Source: Bolinopsis microptera
Lineage: Eukaryota > Ctenophora > Tentaculata > Lobata > Bolinopsidae
NCBI RefSeq assembly: GCF_026151205.1
Contig: NC_087083.1
Coordinates: forward strand, 6,984,460 to 7,048,459
Length of the DNA: 64,000 nucleotides
Reading direction: 5' to 3'
Numbering within the stretch: the first letter of the stretch is position 1; every line of letters begins with the position of its first letter. A program made the translations under genes and the position numbers. The notes below the pieces were generated by a model, which worked only from the letters and a program-made list of their open reading frames with translations, was not told where the DNA came from and searched no databases. Shown here piece after piece: positions 43,120 through 57,413 of the stretch.

Positions 43120-46100
43120 AAAGTTTTTCCGTCGAACAACTGAACAGATTGAAAGGAGTTATCGTTAGCGATGAATGAGAATTTGAAGATGTCAAAAGGA
43201 CAAGCGTTACAGAACTGAACCATTGATATTGAACGGCCGTAAATAAAAGATCCCTTGGCTACGCAGTTGAGAATCATTCTAAGCTGATTGACTAGTAATC
43301 TTGAATCAATGTGAAGTGCGGCAGTACGATAGACCAACTTAAATCAGATCAGCTTAACTATCAGAAAGACCAGATCAAACAGCACAGGATACAAACTCGA
43401 CTCTTCTAAAACACTGTTCATACCGAGATGAAAAAAACAGCCTGGAGCGCGAGCGACATCGTGAAGAATAACTGCAAATAATCTACAAGTACCTCCGACG
43501 ATCAACAGTATAAAGACAGCATTTAAAAACCGTAGTTGAATATGACATCAGTAGATTAGATTTCAGTTGATCCTACGATGAACCGGAGAATTACTCCCCC
43601 TGATTCCACACTTAGAGGCAGAAGAGGTGATTGAATTGATTGGGAATCATCAGATGTGATCTAAAGTTGGGCAGGCAACATTCGATAGGGACTAAAACAA
43701 CTTCAGGCAGTGGTAAAACCGAGACCGAAAAAAGTGACAATGCTTGTGCGGAATCAGTAAAAATGGTTCTTGCTCTAGCAAGAAAAATAAAGAAATCTAA
43801 ATGTACAGCGTACTACACATGGTACATCACACCTGAACAGAAGCAATGAGGAGAGAGCAGCTCATCAGAAACTTGTTGTCAAATGTAGAGGAAATATCAC
43901 TGCTCAGCCCAACAAATATCATTAGATTTAGAGACGACAAGGATTTTCAGTGGAGATAAGATTAAGGTAACATCCAATGTTATTTTATATCAATATAATT
44001 ACTTTGATTTACTGTGTGTAATGGATCTAATTATAGCTGATGCTGTATTTGTTAATTTCGACCGATAACGAAGAAATTTAATTTTAGAGTTTATAAAAAC
44101 AGCAAGCCCCGTGATTGTAACTCAGGTATGTGATTAACTTGTGGAGCACACATCCTGAAAAAGGCATCGTCGGAGCCAGGTCTCATCAAGGCAAGGTAAA
44201 ATTATAATGTTAAAGGGTTTTCTTTTACTGAGGAACGCCTAACCAGTAGTTTTTACTTTTGTGTTGTTGTGCTACGTTACGCGTTTCATTTTTGGAAATA
44301 GTGGTATGTCTATTACAGATATTCTATATTTATCTAATACTAATGAATAATTCAATATTAGTAACATTTAACCCAGTGTACCAAAAGCAGGTCCCCAAAC
44401 AAACAGAAAATGACAAACAATCAGGGACAAAAGAAAATCGCGATATTTTGGTCAAAAATCGCGGTAGAAGCCAAACATACACATAAAATTTGTCGCAAAG
44501 AATGGGAAAAATCGCGATCCCGCACATGCCTCTATTTCCTTTGGTCCCTGCAAACAATCTATACGAATCTTGGAGATCTCTACGCATATCCGACTTTCCA
44601 TACAAGTTTTCATCTGGTGACATACGCTCCCCAATGCCTTAGCTTTCCTTCACTTCGAAGTCCTTCTCCAACTCTTCATTCCTTACAACCCAAAATACAA
44701 GTCATCGACTTATCAATGTTCTTCCCTACTCCCAGCACCGAGTCGGTTATCATCATCCTCTTATGTTGAATCCATTACTTATTTTTTTCCCTCGGTTGAG
44801 GTGAGTCCAACGAGTTGGCCGCCAGTTCCAACTCCTGCGGAAATCTTTGATACCTCCGCAACACTAACTGTTATAAGGAGCAAGGACGTCAGCAAAGTTC
44901 CGCATCAGTGACCTTGGACAGCCGATAGCGACAGCTTCTTCTAGGCTGAAGAGTAAACCCAAAGTCCCTACCCTCTAGGTACACCCTTATAATGTAGTCA
45001 ATTACGATTAGAATAGGTAAGGCGCCAAATGCTCCCTGCAATCACACCTGCCTGAGAATGAGAATGCTTCACTCAGACCATCATATGTAACACACGAGCA
45101 AATGTATCTGCATACATTCTTTGTATCAAGCCTACATCCACCTTGGGAATTCCATAAGCCAGTAGGATCTTCATGAGGAAGTCCACGTGTACGCTGCCTG
45201 AATGCCTTACTTGAAATCAATGAAGAGCATTACCGCGTCAGATCTTTACCCGGGCTCCCTCGAATACCCATTCCAGGCCAAGAATAGACTAGTTGTTGAC
45301 ACTACTCCTCTCTGAATCCGTTCTGAATGAATCCTTAAGATGTCCCATGTCAGGTTAGATCCTGTCAGTATCATCTTATTTGAGATTCTTACTCACTATA
45401 AAGTCCAGTGCAGATACCTCTGTATTTATCTACTTGGTAAATTCCCTTTCTTTGGAACAGGCCACGATGTTATGTGCTTCCATTGGTCAGGACAATCGCC
45501 AACAGTAGTCTTTATTGCAGACGTCAAGATCAAATCATCAACATCTACCTCTTCAGTACTTCAGGGCAACTCCATCCTACTCCAAATGCCTATTCCTTCA
45601 TTAAATCGAATTCGTAAGCCACCTCCAGTTTCGGTGTTGGTGACTTATCCACACTGAGTTTTGTAGTGGAAGTACGGCTGGTATGTCCACTTCTTCGTTT
45701 GGAACTACTGGGGTTGTCCAATAGCTTGGTAAAAGTAGTCTTTCCAGGTCCAATCTACCCTCTCACAAACTACCTCCTACTACAAGACCCACATGGCTTC
45801 TTCTTCCTTCTCCCACTGACTCCCATTTTTTCTTGCATCTACGGCTGCGTTTTCAGCTTTTACCTTATTTTCGTTTAAGCACTCTTCCTCTACAATACGG
45901 TAGCAGCAAGAGAGTTCATTCTCCTCGGCCAACTGTCTGTCTGTTGGCCTCACAAGGATCCAGATGGTAGGTCTCCTTGGCAGCAAACCAATTTGCTTCT
46001 GCTTCCCTCTACTCTTGGTCGTATTGCAGGATCGTGCATACCGATATTCCTAAGGTTTAATTGTGGAAGATGCCTCCCCCTATTTGCATACTTTCACTGC

Positions 46101-46690
46101 TTCAATAAACTTTCCATACTTAGTGAGTGACCGTCATTAGTAGGACCTAGATCTATGTTCCTCACTCAAGAGTGCACATAACCTATTTCTAACCTCAACT
46201 CTCCATACTTGATCAGAACTCTTGATCAGTTTGGAACTACTGAAGTCGAAACGTGTGGAACCCGTGGGGGACTTATGCTCTTTCGAAGACTGAGCTTTAC
46301 AGTTGCGATACTGCCCGATGGTCAGAGCTCAATCAATCAGGGAATTTAAAGAGTTAATGGCGTCGGTTTCTTTATTGAGCTCCTCCACTTCTTTCCGTAC
46401 CAGACATAGTCAATCTGGCTCCTAGTTAGTACTCCATCTGAAGGTGAGTCCACTGCATTACCAGGACTGTTCCCTGAAAACGATGATTCGTCGCCTCTAA
46501 CATTTCATCTACCATTATATCCAAGATTCAAGTGGTATCACTCTTAGCGGAAAATGCATCGTGGCACGGTATACAGTTACAATATTTTATTCTAGCTTTT
46601 CAACACTTTAATTGCTCAGTGTCGGTAGTGTTATCCAACTTGCTGTTACAAACACCGACACGTCGTGCTGTACCCTTACCTTTTTGTAAA
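43120..46690. repeat. Array unit 13
   Basis: Length 3,571 bp. ORF1-like 43120-43970 (+), with the start ATG lost in a small deletion. MITE 44422-44550, EN-RT remnant 44551-46500 (-). A short duplication of AATC near 46330 is unit-specific. Confidence 0.88.
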
Positions 46691-49600
46691 ATGGATTTTT
46701 CCGTCGAACATCCTGAACAGATTTAAAAGGAGTTATCGTTTAGCGATGAAAAGAGATTTTGAAGATGTCAAAAGGACAAAGCGTTAACAGAACTGAAACC
46801 TTCGATAATGATGGCCGTAAAAAAAGATCCCTTGGCTAACTGCAGTTGAAGAATCTTCTAAGCTGATGACTAGTAATCTGAACTAGTGAAAGTGCGGCCA
46901 TACGATAGACAAACTTAAATCAGAATCAGCTTAACTATCAGAAAAAAGACCAATCAAACAGCATCATGAGCAACTCGACTCTTCTAAAACAATCTGTTTT
47001 CATACCGAGATGAAAACAGCCTGAGCGCGAGCGACATCGAGAATAAGAACTGCAAGATATCTCCAGTACTCCGTCGATCAACTTAAAAAGACAGCTGAAA
47101 AAACCGTAGTTGGAATATGACATCAGTAGTAGAATTTCATTATCTACGATGAACCGAAGAATTACTCCCCTGATCACACTTAGAGGCAGAAGAGGTGATT
47201 GAATTGATTTGGGAATCATTCAGGATGTGATCCTAAAGTTTGTGGCAGCACATTCGATAGGGACTAAAACACTTCAGTCAGTGGTAAACCGAGACCGATA
47301 AAAGTACATATGCTTGGTGCGGTAATCATAAAATGGTTTCTTGCTCGAGCAAGAAAATTTAAGAAATCTAAATGTACAGCGTCTACACATGTACAATCAC
47401 AACCTGACAGAAAGCAAGGAGGAGAGAGCACTCATCAGAACATGTTTGTCAAAGTAGAAGGAAATGAACACTGCTCAGCCAACAAAGTATCATTATATTA
47501 GAGACGGCAAGATTTTCAGTGTAGATCAGAATTATAATTGTAACATCCAGTGTTTTTTTATATCTAAAAAATTACTTTGATTTAAAAGTTTGTATGGATC
47601 ATATTTTATAGCTGATGCGTGTATTTGTTAAATTTTCGAACAGGGGGGGCGATAACGAAGAAATTTTATATTAGAAGTTATAAAAACGCAACGTGATTTG
47701 TAACTCAGTATGTGATAACTTGTGGAGCACACATCGCTGAATAGCAATCGCGAGCAGGTCCATCAAGTCTAGGTATAATGATGATATATGTAGGGTTTTC
47801 TTTTTCTGAGCGACGCCTTACAGTAGTTTTACTTTTTTTGTTGTGTGCTACGGTACAGCGTTTCATTTTTGGAAATAGTGGTATTTCTAATTACAGATAT
47901 CTATCTTTATACTAATACAAAAGAATATTTTCAATATTAGTAAACAATTAACCAGTGTACCAAAAGCTGGTCCCCAAACAAACAGAAAGGAACAACAATC
48001 AGGGAACAAAAGAAAATCGCGATTATTTTGGATCAAAAATCGCGTAGAAGCCAAACAGACGAACAAAAATTTTGTCGCAAAGAATGGGAAAAATCGCGAT
48101 CCCGCACATGCCTCGATTTTTTATTTCCCTTTTTTGTCCCTGCAAACATCATTCGTAACTTGAGATCTCTAAACGCATATCCGACTTCCTACAATTTCAT
48201 CTGGTTGACACGCTCCCAATGCCTTAGCTTTCCTCACTTCGAAGTTCCTCTCCGAACACTTCATTCTACTACCCAAATAATACAAAGTCATCGACTTTCT
48301 CAAAGTTCTTTCTTCTTCCACTCACCCAGCAACCAAAGTCGGGTATCATCATCTCTTATGTTTGATTCCCATTTACTTATTTTCCCCTCGTTGAGGTGGA
48401 GTCAACTGAGTTTGGCCGCCATTTCCCGACTCCTGAGGAAATCTTGTGCCTCCGCAACACTAATCGTTATAAGAAGGCAAGGTCGTCAGCAAGTCCGCAT
48501 CAAGTGAACCATGACAGCCGGATAGCGACAGCTTCTCTAGGGTGAAGAGTAAACCCAAAGTCCTACCCTCTAGGACAAAAACCCTTATAAAGTAGTCATT
48601 AACGATTATGAAAGGTAAGGGCGCCAAAGTGTCAACCCTGCATCACTCCTGCTAGAATGAGGAATGCCTTCACTCAGACATGCCATCTGGTAATCACACG
48701 AGCAAATGTATCTGCATACATTCTTTGTATCAAGCCTACAATCAACCTTGGGAATTCCATAAGCCCGAGGATTTTCTCAAGAGGAGTCCACGTTTGTACG
48801 CTGCCGAATGCCTTCTTGAAATCAATGAAGAGCATTACCGCGGTCAGATCTTTAATCCGGGCTCCCTCGAATACCCCTTCTCAGGCAAGAATAATGACTA
48901 GTTTTTGACCTACTCTCTCCTGAATCCGTCAGATTGATCCTAAGATGTCTTCCATGGCAGTTTATCTGTTCAGTATCATCTTATTGAAGTCTTACTCACT
49001 ATAGATGTCAGTGCAATAACCTCTGTAGTTATTCTACTTGGTCAAATTCCTTTCTTTGGAACAGGCACGATGTAAAGTGCTTCCAATGGTCCAGGACAAC
49101 GCCATCCAAGTAGTGGCTTTATTGCAGAATCAAAGGATCAAATCCATCAACATCTACCCTCTCAGTACTTCATGGGGCAACTCCATCCTCTCCAAATGCT
49201 TTCTTCTTTAATCGATTTCGTAGCTCTCCTCCAGTACGGTGTTGGTGAACTTATCCACACTGATGTTTATGTGGTGGTGAAACGGCTAGGTATGTCCACT
49301 TCTTCGTTTGGAACTTACTGGAGGTTGTCCAAGTAGCTTGGTAAAGTAGTCTTTCAGGCTCTCATCCTACCCTCACTACTACCTCCTTCTACAAGACCAC
49401 AAGGCGTCCTTCTTTCTCCCACTGCCCCCATTTGTTCTTGCATCAATCGGCTGCGTTTTCCAGCTTTACTTATTTTCTTTTTAAGCAGCTCTCCTCTACA
49501 ATACGGAGCATGCAGAGAGAGAGTCTTTCTCCTCGCAAACTGTCTGTCTGTTTGTCTTCACAAGATCCAGATGTATGTCTCCTTGGCAGCAAACAATTTG

Positions 49601-50275
49601 CTTCTGGCACCCTCTACTCTTGGGTCGTTGGCAGGATCGTCATACCGCTTCTAAGGGTTTATGTGTGAAGATGATCCTATTTGCATACTATCACTGCTTC
49701 AATAACTTTTCCATACATATGTGTGACGTCAATAGTAGGACCTATATCTAGTGTGTTCCTCACTCAAGAGTGCACAAACCTAATTCTAACTCACTCCATA
49801 CGTGAGATCTGTAACTCATGATCAGTTTTGAGACGCACTGAAGTCGTAACGTGTGACCCGATGGTGGACTTATGCTCATTCAAGACTGAGCTTTTTACAG
49901 TTGCTAGTACTTCCCGATGGTCAGCGCCCAGGGAATTAAAGAGTTGAATGCTCGTGTGCTTTAATTGAGCTCCTCCACTTCTTCCGTACCCAGGACATAG
50001 TCAATCTGGCTCTAGTTAGTACTCCATCTGAGAGGTGAGTCCACTGCTTACCAGGACTGTTCTGAAACGATGATTCGTCGCCTCTAACTGTTTCATCTAA
50101 ACAAAATATCCAAATTCCAAGTTTCACTCGGTAGCGGAAAATGCATCGTACACGTATACAGTTACAATATTTTATTCTAGCTTTTGCACACTTTAATTGC
50201 TCTGTTGTCGGTAGTGTTATTCAACTTGCGTTACAAACCGACACGTCGTGCTGTACGCCTTTACCTTTTTGTAAA
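46691..50275. repeat. Array unit 14
   Basis: Length 3,585 bp. ORF1-like 46691-47543 (+), MITE 48000-48142 with a T-rich expansion near its right end, EN-RT remnant 48143-50085 (-). A 7-G run lies at 47643-47649 in the spacer. Confidence 0.9.
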
Positions 50276-51578
50276 ATGATTTTTCCGTCGAACATCTGAA
50301 CAGATTTGAAAAGAGTTAACGTAGCGATTGAAAGAGTTTTTGAAGATGTCAAAAGGACAAAGCGTTTACAGAACTGACCTTTCGAATTGATGCCCGTAAA
50401 TAAAGATCCCTTGGCCTACGCAGTTGTGAATCATTCTAAGACTGATGACTAGTAAATCTGAACTATGTGAAAGTGCGGCCATACGAAGACAAACTTAAAA
50501 TCAATCAGCTTTAACTCACAGAAAGACCAGATCAAACTGCATCAGGAGCATCTCGACTCTTCTAAAACAATCTGTTCATACCGAGGATGAAGAACAGCCT
50601 GGAGCGCGAGCGACAAAATCGTGAAGAAGAAACTGCAAGATAACTACAAGTACTCCTCGTCACAGTAAAAGAACAGCTGTAAAAACCGTAGTTGAATATG
50701 ACATCAGTATTAGAATTGCATTATCTACGATGTACCGAGAAATACTCCCCTGATCCACACGTAGTGGCAAAGAGGTATTAATTGATTTGGGACTCATCAG
50801 GATGTGATCCTAAAGTGGGCAGCAACATTCGATAGGACTAAAACAACTTCAGCAGTGGGTAAACCAGACACGATAAAAGTGACATTGGCTTGTGCGGAAT
50901 CAGTAAAAAATGGTTCTTGCTCGAGCAAGAAATTTAAAGAAATCTAAATAACAGCGTACTACACATGGTACATCACACCTGACAGAATCAAGATGAGAGA
51001 GCAGCAGCTCATCAGAAACTTTTGACAAAGTAGAGGAAATGATCACTGCTCCTCAACAAAGAATCATTATATTTAGAGGACGGCAAGATTTTTCAGTTGT
51101 AGATAAGATTAAGGTGTAAATCCAGTGTTATTTTATATCTAAAAAAATTACATTGATTTAAATGTTTGTAATGGATCTTATTTACAGCTATGCTGTATTT
51201 GTTTAATTTCGACCGAAAAACGAATAAATGTTAATATTAGAAGATATAAAACTGCAACCGGTGATTGTAACTCAGGTATGGTGGAGAACTTGTGGAGCAC
51301 ACATCGCTGAATAGCAATCCGCGGAGCAGGACTCATCAAGGCTAGGTAAAAGTATATGAAGTGTTTTCTTTTTTCTGGAGGACGCCTAACGAGTATTTTT
51401 AACTTTTTTGTGTTGTTGCTACGGTACAGCGTTTTCTTTTTTTTGGAAATATGGTAATGTTTCTAATTACAAGATATTCTATAATTATCAAATTCTAATG
51501 TAATATTTCAATATTAGTAAACTTAACCAGTGTACCAAAAGGACTGGACCCCAAACAAACAGAAAATGTACAAACAAT

Positions 51579-51704
51579 CAGGGACAAAAGAAAATCGGCG
51601 ATTATTTGGTGCAAAAATCGCGTAGAAAGCCAAACAGACGACAAAATATGTCCAAAGAATGAAAATCGCGATCCCGCACATGCCACGATTTCCTTTTGTC
51701 CCTG
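51579..51704. mobile_element. hAT-type MITE, reference copy in unit 15
   Basis: A short non-autonomous element of about 130 bp. The left end reads CAGGGACAAAAGAAAATCG and the right end is its inverted complement with one mismatch, giving 18 of 19 matching bases. It is flanked on both sides by CAAACAAT (51571-51578 and 51705-51712), an 8-bp target duplication. Terminal CAGGG plus 8-bp duplications are characteristic of the hAT superfamily. Internally it has several ATCGCGAT/AATCGCG motifs in both orientations, which could fold. It has no coding capacity. The same element is at the same position in all 17 units, so it was inserted before the unit was amplified. It would have needed transposase from an autonomous relative, not seen here. 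Confidence 0.85.
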
Positions 51705-53670
51705 CAAACAATCTAATCGTATCTTGAGATCTCACGCATTCCGACTTCCATACAAGTTTCATCTGGTGACACGCTCCCCAATGCCTTAGCTTTCCTCACT
51801 TCGAAGTCCTCTCCGAACTCTTCATTCTACTACCCAAATATACAAAGTCATCGACTTTCTCAATGTTCTTTTCCACTCCCAGCAACCAGAGTCGGGTTTA
51901 TCATCATCTCTTATTTTGATTCCCATGTACTTAGTTTTTCCCCTCGTTGAGTGGAGTCCCACTGAGTTGGCCGCCAGAATCCAGACACCTGAGGAAATCT
52001 GTAGCCTCCGCAACATTTTACAATCTTATAGAAAAAGCAAGGTCGTCAGCAAAGTCCGCATCAGTGACCTGACAGCCGGATAGCGTAAATCCTTCTTCTA
52101 GGGTGAAGAGTACACCCAAAAGTCCCTACCCTCTATGGACACCATATAATGTAGTCAATTACGATAAGAATAGTTAAGGCGCCAAAGTGTCTCCCTGCAT
52201 CACTCCTGCTAGAATGAGGAAGGCTTCACTCTAACCCCATCCATTGGAATCACAAACGAGCAAATGTATCTGCATACATTCTTTGTATCTAAGCTACATT
52301 CTCTCATGGATACCATTGCAGGGAGGACATCATGAGGAGTCCACGGTGTACGCAGCCGAAGGCCATCTTGAAATCAATGAAGAGCTATTACCGCGGTCAG
52401 ATCTTTATCCCGGCACCCCTCAATAGCCTTCTCAGGCCAAGAATATGACTATTGTTGACCTACTCTCCTCTGAATCCGTTCTATTGAATCTTAAGATGTC
52501 TTCCCATAGGCAAGGTGACCTGTTCAGTATCATCATTATTGAGAGTCTTACTCACTATAGATGTCAGTGCAATACCTCTGTATTTATCTACTTTGGTCAA
52601 AATCCCTTTCTTTCATTGAACAGGCACGATGTTAAGGTGCTTCCATTGGTCATGAACTTACGCCAACAAGAGTGCTTTTATTGCAGAATCAAGGATCAAA
52701 TCATCAATAACACATCTACCTCTTCAGTACTTCAGGGGCAACTCCATCCAACCTCTCCAAATGCCTTTCCTCTTCTTTAATACGATTTCGGAACCTCCTC
52801 CATTTTTCGTGTTGGTGAACTTTATCCACACTGATGTATTGTGTGATGTACGGCTGGTAAGTCCACTACTTCCGTTTGGAACAACTGATGTTTGTTCAAG
52901 TAGCTTGGTTAAGTAGTCTTTCCAGGCTCTCAATCTACCCTCTCTACTACCTCCTTCAACAAGACCACATGGCTTCTTCTTCTCCCACTGACTCCCATTT
53001 GTTCTTGCATCTACGCTGCGTTTCAGCTTAACTATTTTTCAGTTTAAGCAGCTCTTCTCTACAATACGGTAGTCATGCAGATAGAGTGTCTTTCTCCCGG
53101 CACTGTCTGTCTGTTTTCTTCACAGGATACCAGATGGTAGGGTCCTCCTTGAGCAGCAAACCATTTGCTTCTGGCTTCCTCTACTCTTGGTCGTTGGCAG
53201 GATCGTATAACTCGCTTCTTCTAAGGTAAGTGAAATGCTTCCCTATTTGCATACTTCACTGCTTCAATAAACTTTCTACTTTAGTTGGGGGAGTGGGACG
53301 TCATTAGTATGACCTAGAACTAGTTGTTCCTCTCACTCAAGAGTAGGCACTATACCTATTTCTAACTTCAACACATACTTGATTCTGTAACTCATGAATC
53401 AGTTTTTGAGACGACTGAAGTCGTAACGTGAGACCCGTGTGACTTATGCTCTTTCGAAGACTAGCTTTTAACAGTTGCTAGTACTGCCCGATGGTCAGAG
53501 CCCAGGGAATTTAAAAAGAGTTGAAGCTCGGTGTTCTTTATTGAGCTCCCCACTTCTTCCGTACTCAGGACATAGACAATCTGGGCTCCATAGTTAGTAC
53601 TCTCATCTTAGAGGTGAGTCCATGCTTACCGGACTGTTCTGAAAAACGAAAGAATCGTCGCCTCTAACTG
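51705..53670 (-). pseudogene. LINE endonuclease/reverse transcriptase remnant (reference copy, unit 15)
   Basis: Read on the - strand it starts in the C-terminal third of an APE-type endonuclease, with SQIDYVLVRKKW (about 53553-53590) and the catalytic SDHR motif (about 53482-53500). A linker of roughly 250 residues follows, then reverse transcriptase: YRGIALTS (near 52570), GFRESRSTTSH (near 52470), an IDF-containing palm motif (about 52355-52385), GVMQGD (52187-52206), the FADD catalytic motif (52042-52053) and a YLGSRM thumb motif (near 51850). It ends shortly after RDLKIRI, where the MITE sits. The N-terminal two thirds of the endonuclease and the LINE C-terminal region are missing, so this is a fragment truncated at both ends. 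Frameshifts break it in every unit. It encoded target-primed retrotransposition functions. The clade is unresolved; it resembles RTE- or Jockey-like elements. Confidence 0.85.
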
Positions 53671-53859
53671 ATTCATCTACCATATATCCAAGGATTCCAA
53701 GTGTTCACTCGGTAGCGAAAATGCATCGTTACACGGTATACAGTATACAATAATTTATTCTAGCTTTTTGCAACACGTTAATTGCTCTGTTGTCGGTAGT
53801 GTTATCTCACTTGCTGTTACCCCGACACGTCGTGCTGTAACCCTTAACCTATTGTAAAG

Positions 53860-56800
53860 ATGGATTTCCGTCGAACATCTGAACAATTTGAAAATGGAAT
53901 ATCGTTAGCGATGAATGAGAATTTTATGAAGATGTCAAAAGGACAAAGCGTACAGAACTGAACATTCGATATTGATGGCCGAAACTAAGATCCCTTGGCT
54001 ACTGCAGTTAGAATCTTTCTAAGCTGATGACTAGTAGATCTTGAACTAATTGTGAAAGTGGCGCCAGTACGATAACAAAACTTAAATCAGATCACTTAAC
54101 TATCAGAAAGACCAGACAAACAGCATCAGGAGCAACTCGACCCTACTAAAACAACTGTTCATATCCCGTGAGAACACACTCCTGGAGCGCGAGCGTACAT
54201 CTAGACAGAATGAACAGCAAGAAAACTACAATTCCTCCGTCGATCAACAGTAACAAGACATCTTGTAAAAACCGTAGTTGAATATGACATCAGTAATAGA
54301 ATTTCATTATCTACATGTACCGGATAATTACACCCCCCAGTATTCCACACATAGAGGCAGAAGAGAGTGATGAATGGATTAGTGAATCTCAGGAATGTGA
54401 TCCTAAAGTTGAGGCAGCACATACGGATAGTGGACTATACAACCTTCAGGCAGTGAAACCGATACCGATAAAAGTGACATTGGCTTGATGCGAACCAGTA
54501 AAAATGTGGTTCTTGCTTCGAGCAAGAAAATTAAATGAAAACTAAATGTACAGCGTCTACACATGGTACATCACACCAGACAGAAGCAAGGAGGAGAGAG
54601 CAGCTCATCAGAAACTGTGTCAAATGTAGAGAAATGATACAGCACAGTCCAACAAAGTATCATTTATTAGAGACGGCATGATATTCCGTGTAGATAAGAT
54701 AATGTGTAACATCCAGTGTTTTTTATACCTCTATAAAATTACTTTATGATTTAAATGTGTGTATGGATTCTTATTTATAGCTGATGCCGTGTACTTTGTT
54801 AATTTCGTACCGATAACGAAGAAATTTTAATTATAGTTTAAAACTGCAAACCGTGGATTTGTAACTGCAGGTATGAGATAACTTGTGGATCACACGCATC
54901 GCTGAATAGCGATCGCCGACAGGTCTCATCAATGCTAGGTAGAATGTATATGAGGTTTTCTTTTTCTGATGACGCCTTACCAGTAGTTTTAACTTTTTGA
55001 TGTTTGTGTGCTTACGGTACAAGCGTATTCATTTTTGGAAATAGTGTATGTTTATGTAACGATATCATATTTATCTAATTCTAATGTATATATACATATT
55101 AGTAAACATTATAACCAGTTTACCAAAAGCAGGTCCCCAAACAAACAGAAAATGTAAACAATCCAGGCAAAAAGAAAATCGCGATATTTGTCAAAAATCG
55201 CGGTAGAGCCAAACATACGACATAAAAAATGTCGCAAAGATGGGAAAAATCGCGATCCCCGCACATGCCTCTCGATTTCCTTTATGTCCCTGCAAACAAT
55301 CAATCGTATCTTGAGATCTCTAAGGCAAACCGACTTCCATAAAGTTTCATCGTGGTGACACGCTCCCAATGCCCTTAGCTTTTCCTCACTTCGAAGTCCT
55401 TCTCCGAACTCTTCATTCTACTACCCAACTATACAAATCATCGACTTTCTCAATGATCTTCCCACTCCGCAGCAACCCGAGTCGGGTTATCAACAACACT
55501 TATGTTGATTCCCATGTACTTATTTTATTCTCTCCCCTCGTTGAGGTGGAGTCACCCAACTGAGTTGGCCGCCAGATCCAGACTCCAGAGGAAATCTTGT
55601 GCCTCCGCAACACTAGCTTATATAAGAGCAAGGTCCGTCAGCAAAGTCCGAGCATAGTGACCTTGACAGCCGGATAGCGACAGCTCTTCTAGGGTGAAGA
55701 GAAACCCAAAGTCCCTACCCTCTAGGGACACCCTTATAATGTAGTCAATTACGATTATGAATATGTTAGGTCGCCAAAGTGTCTCCCTGCCATCACTCCT
55801 GCAAAAGAGGATAGCTTCACTCAGACCATCATTGTAATCCACACGAGCAAATGTATCTGCATACATTCTTTGTATCAAGCTAACAATCTCCTTGGGAAAT
55901 CCATATGCGGAGGATCTACATTGAGGCGTCCCCGGTGAACGCTGCCGCATGCCTACTTGAAATCAATGAAGAGCATTACCGTGGCGGGTCAGATCTTTAT
56001 CCCGGGCTCCTCCGAATACCCTCTCAGGCCAAGAATTATGACTAGTTGCTGACCTACACTCTCTGATCCGTTCTGAAAGATCCTTAAGATGTCGTTCCAT
56101 GCAGGTTGCTCCTGTTCATATCATCGTATTGGAGAGTCTAACTCACAAAAGATGTCTTGCAATACCTCTGTAGTTATCTACTTATGGTCAAATTCCTTTC
56201 TTTGTAAAGGCACGATGTTAAGGTGGCTTCCATCGATCAGGAACATCGCCATCAGTAGTGCTTTATATGCAGAAGTCAGGATCAAATCATCACATCTACC
56301 CTCAACAGTACTTCAGGGGCAACTCCACCCCCCCCTCTCCAAATTGCTTTACCTTCTATAATCGATTTCTTATCCTCCTCCAGTTCGGTGTTGAGAACTT
56401 ATCCACAACTGAAGTTCTGTGGTGGATGTACGGCTGTATGTCCACTTCTCGTTTGTGAACTCCTGGAGGTTGTCAAGTAGCTGGTAAAGTAGTCTTTCCA
56501 GCTCTCAATCTACCCTCTCTACTACCTCCATCTACAATACCACATTGCATCTTCTTTCTCCACTGAACTCCCATTGTTCTTGCATCAATCGGCTGCGATT
56601 TCAGCTTTACTTATTTTCCTGTTAAGCAGCTCTTCCTCTACAAAACGTAGCAATGCAGAGAGAGTGTCTTCTCCTCGTCAACTGTCTGTCTGTTGTCTCA
56701 CAAGGATCCAATGGTAGGTCTCCTTGGCGCAAACAATTTGCTTCTGGCTTCCTCGACTCTTGGGTCTGTTGGCAGATCGTCATACCGCTTCTAGGTTTAT

Positions 56801-57413
56801 GTGGAAGATGCTATCCTATTTGCATACTTCACTGCTTCCCAATAAACTTTCCATACTTAGTGTGACGACATTAGTAGGACCTAGATCTAGTTTGTTCTCA
56901 CTCAAGAGTGCACTATACCTATTTCAAACTTCAACCTCCATACTTGATCTGTAACTCTGAACAGTTTTTGAGACGACTGAAGTCGTACGTGTGACCGTAG
57001 GTGACTTATCTCTTTCGAAGACTGAGCTTTATACAGTTGCAGTACTGCTCGATGTCAGAGCCCAGGAATTTAAAGAGTTGAATGGCCTCGGTGTTCTTTC
57101 TTGAGCTCCTCCACTTTCTTCCGAACCAGGACAAAGTCAATCTGGCTCTAGTTAGTAACTCCATCTGAGAGGTGAGTCCACTGCTACCAGACGTGTTCTG
57201 AAAACGATGATTCGTCGCCTCTATCAGTTTCATCAACCATAAAATCCAAGATTCAATGTTCCACTCGGTAGCGGAAAATGCATCGTTACACGTATACAGT
57301 ACAATATTTTATTCTAGCTTTTGCAACACTTTAATTGCTCTGTTGTCGTAGTGTTATCTCAACTTGCTGTTTACCTACCGACACGTCGTGCTGTACGCCT
57401 TACCTTTTGTAAA
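53860..57413. repeat. Array unit 16
   Basis: Length 3,554 bp. ORF1-like 53860-54709 (+), MITE 55164-55292, EN-RT remnant 55293-57220 (-). A stretch at 55618-55950 (-) preserves the RT palm around the IPKEIV and IIVIDY segments. Confidence 0.9.
57225..57413. other. Leader between endonuclease remnant and ORF1 (unit 17 copy)
   Basis: About 190 bp upstream of ORF1 in each unit, lying head-to-head between the 5' side of the - strand endonuclease remnant and the + strand ORF1. It contains an AT-rich ACAATATTTTATTCTAG stretch that resembles a TATA region, and conserved CGACACGTCGTGCTGTACGC shortly before the ATG. It may be the original ORF1 5' UTR. Promoter activity is not shown. Confidence 0.45.

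Larger units (their letters stand above)
50276..53859. repeat. Array unit 15
   Basis: Length 3,584 bp. ORF1-like 50276-51118 (+), MITE 51579-51704, EN-RT remnant 51705-53670 (-). This is one of the cleaner copies and I used it as the reference for ORF2 and the MITE. It has a G-rich insertion near 53285-53297. Confidence 0.9.
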
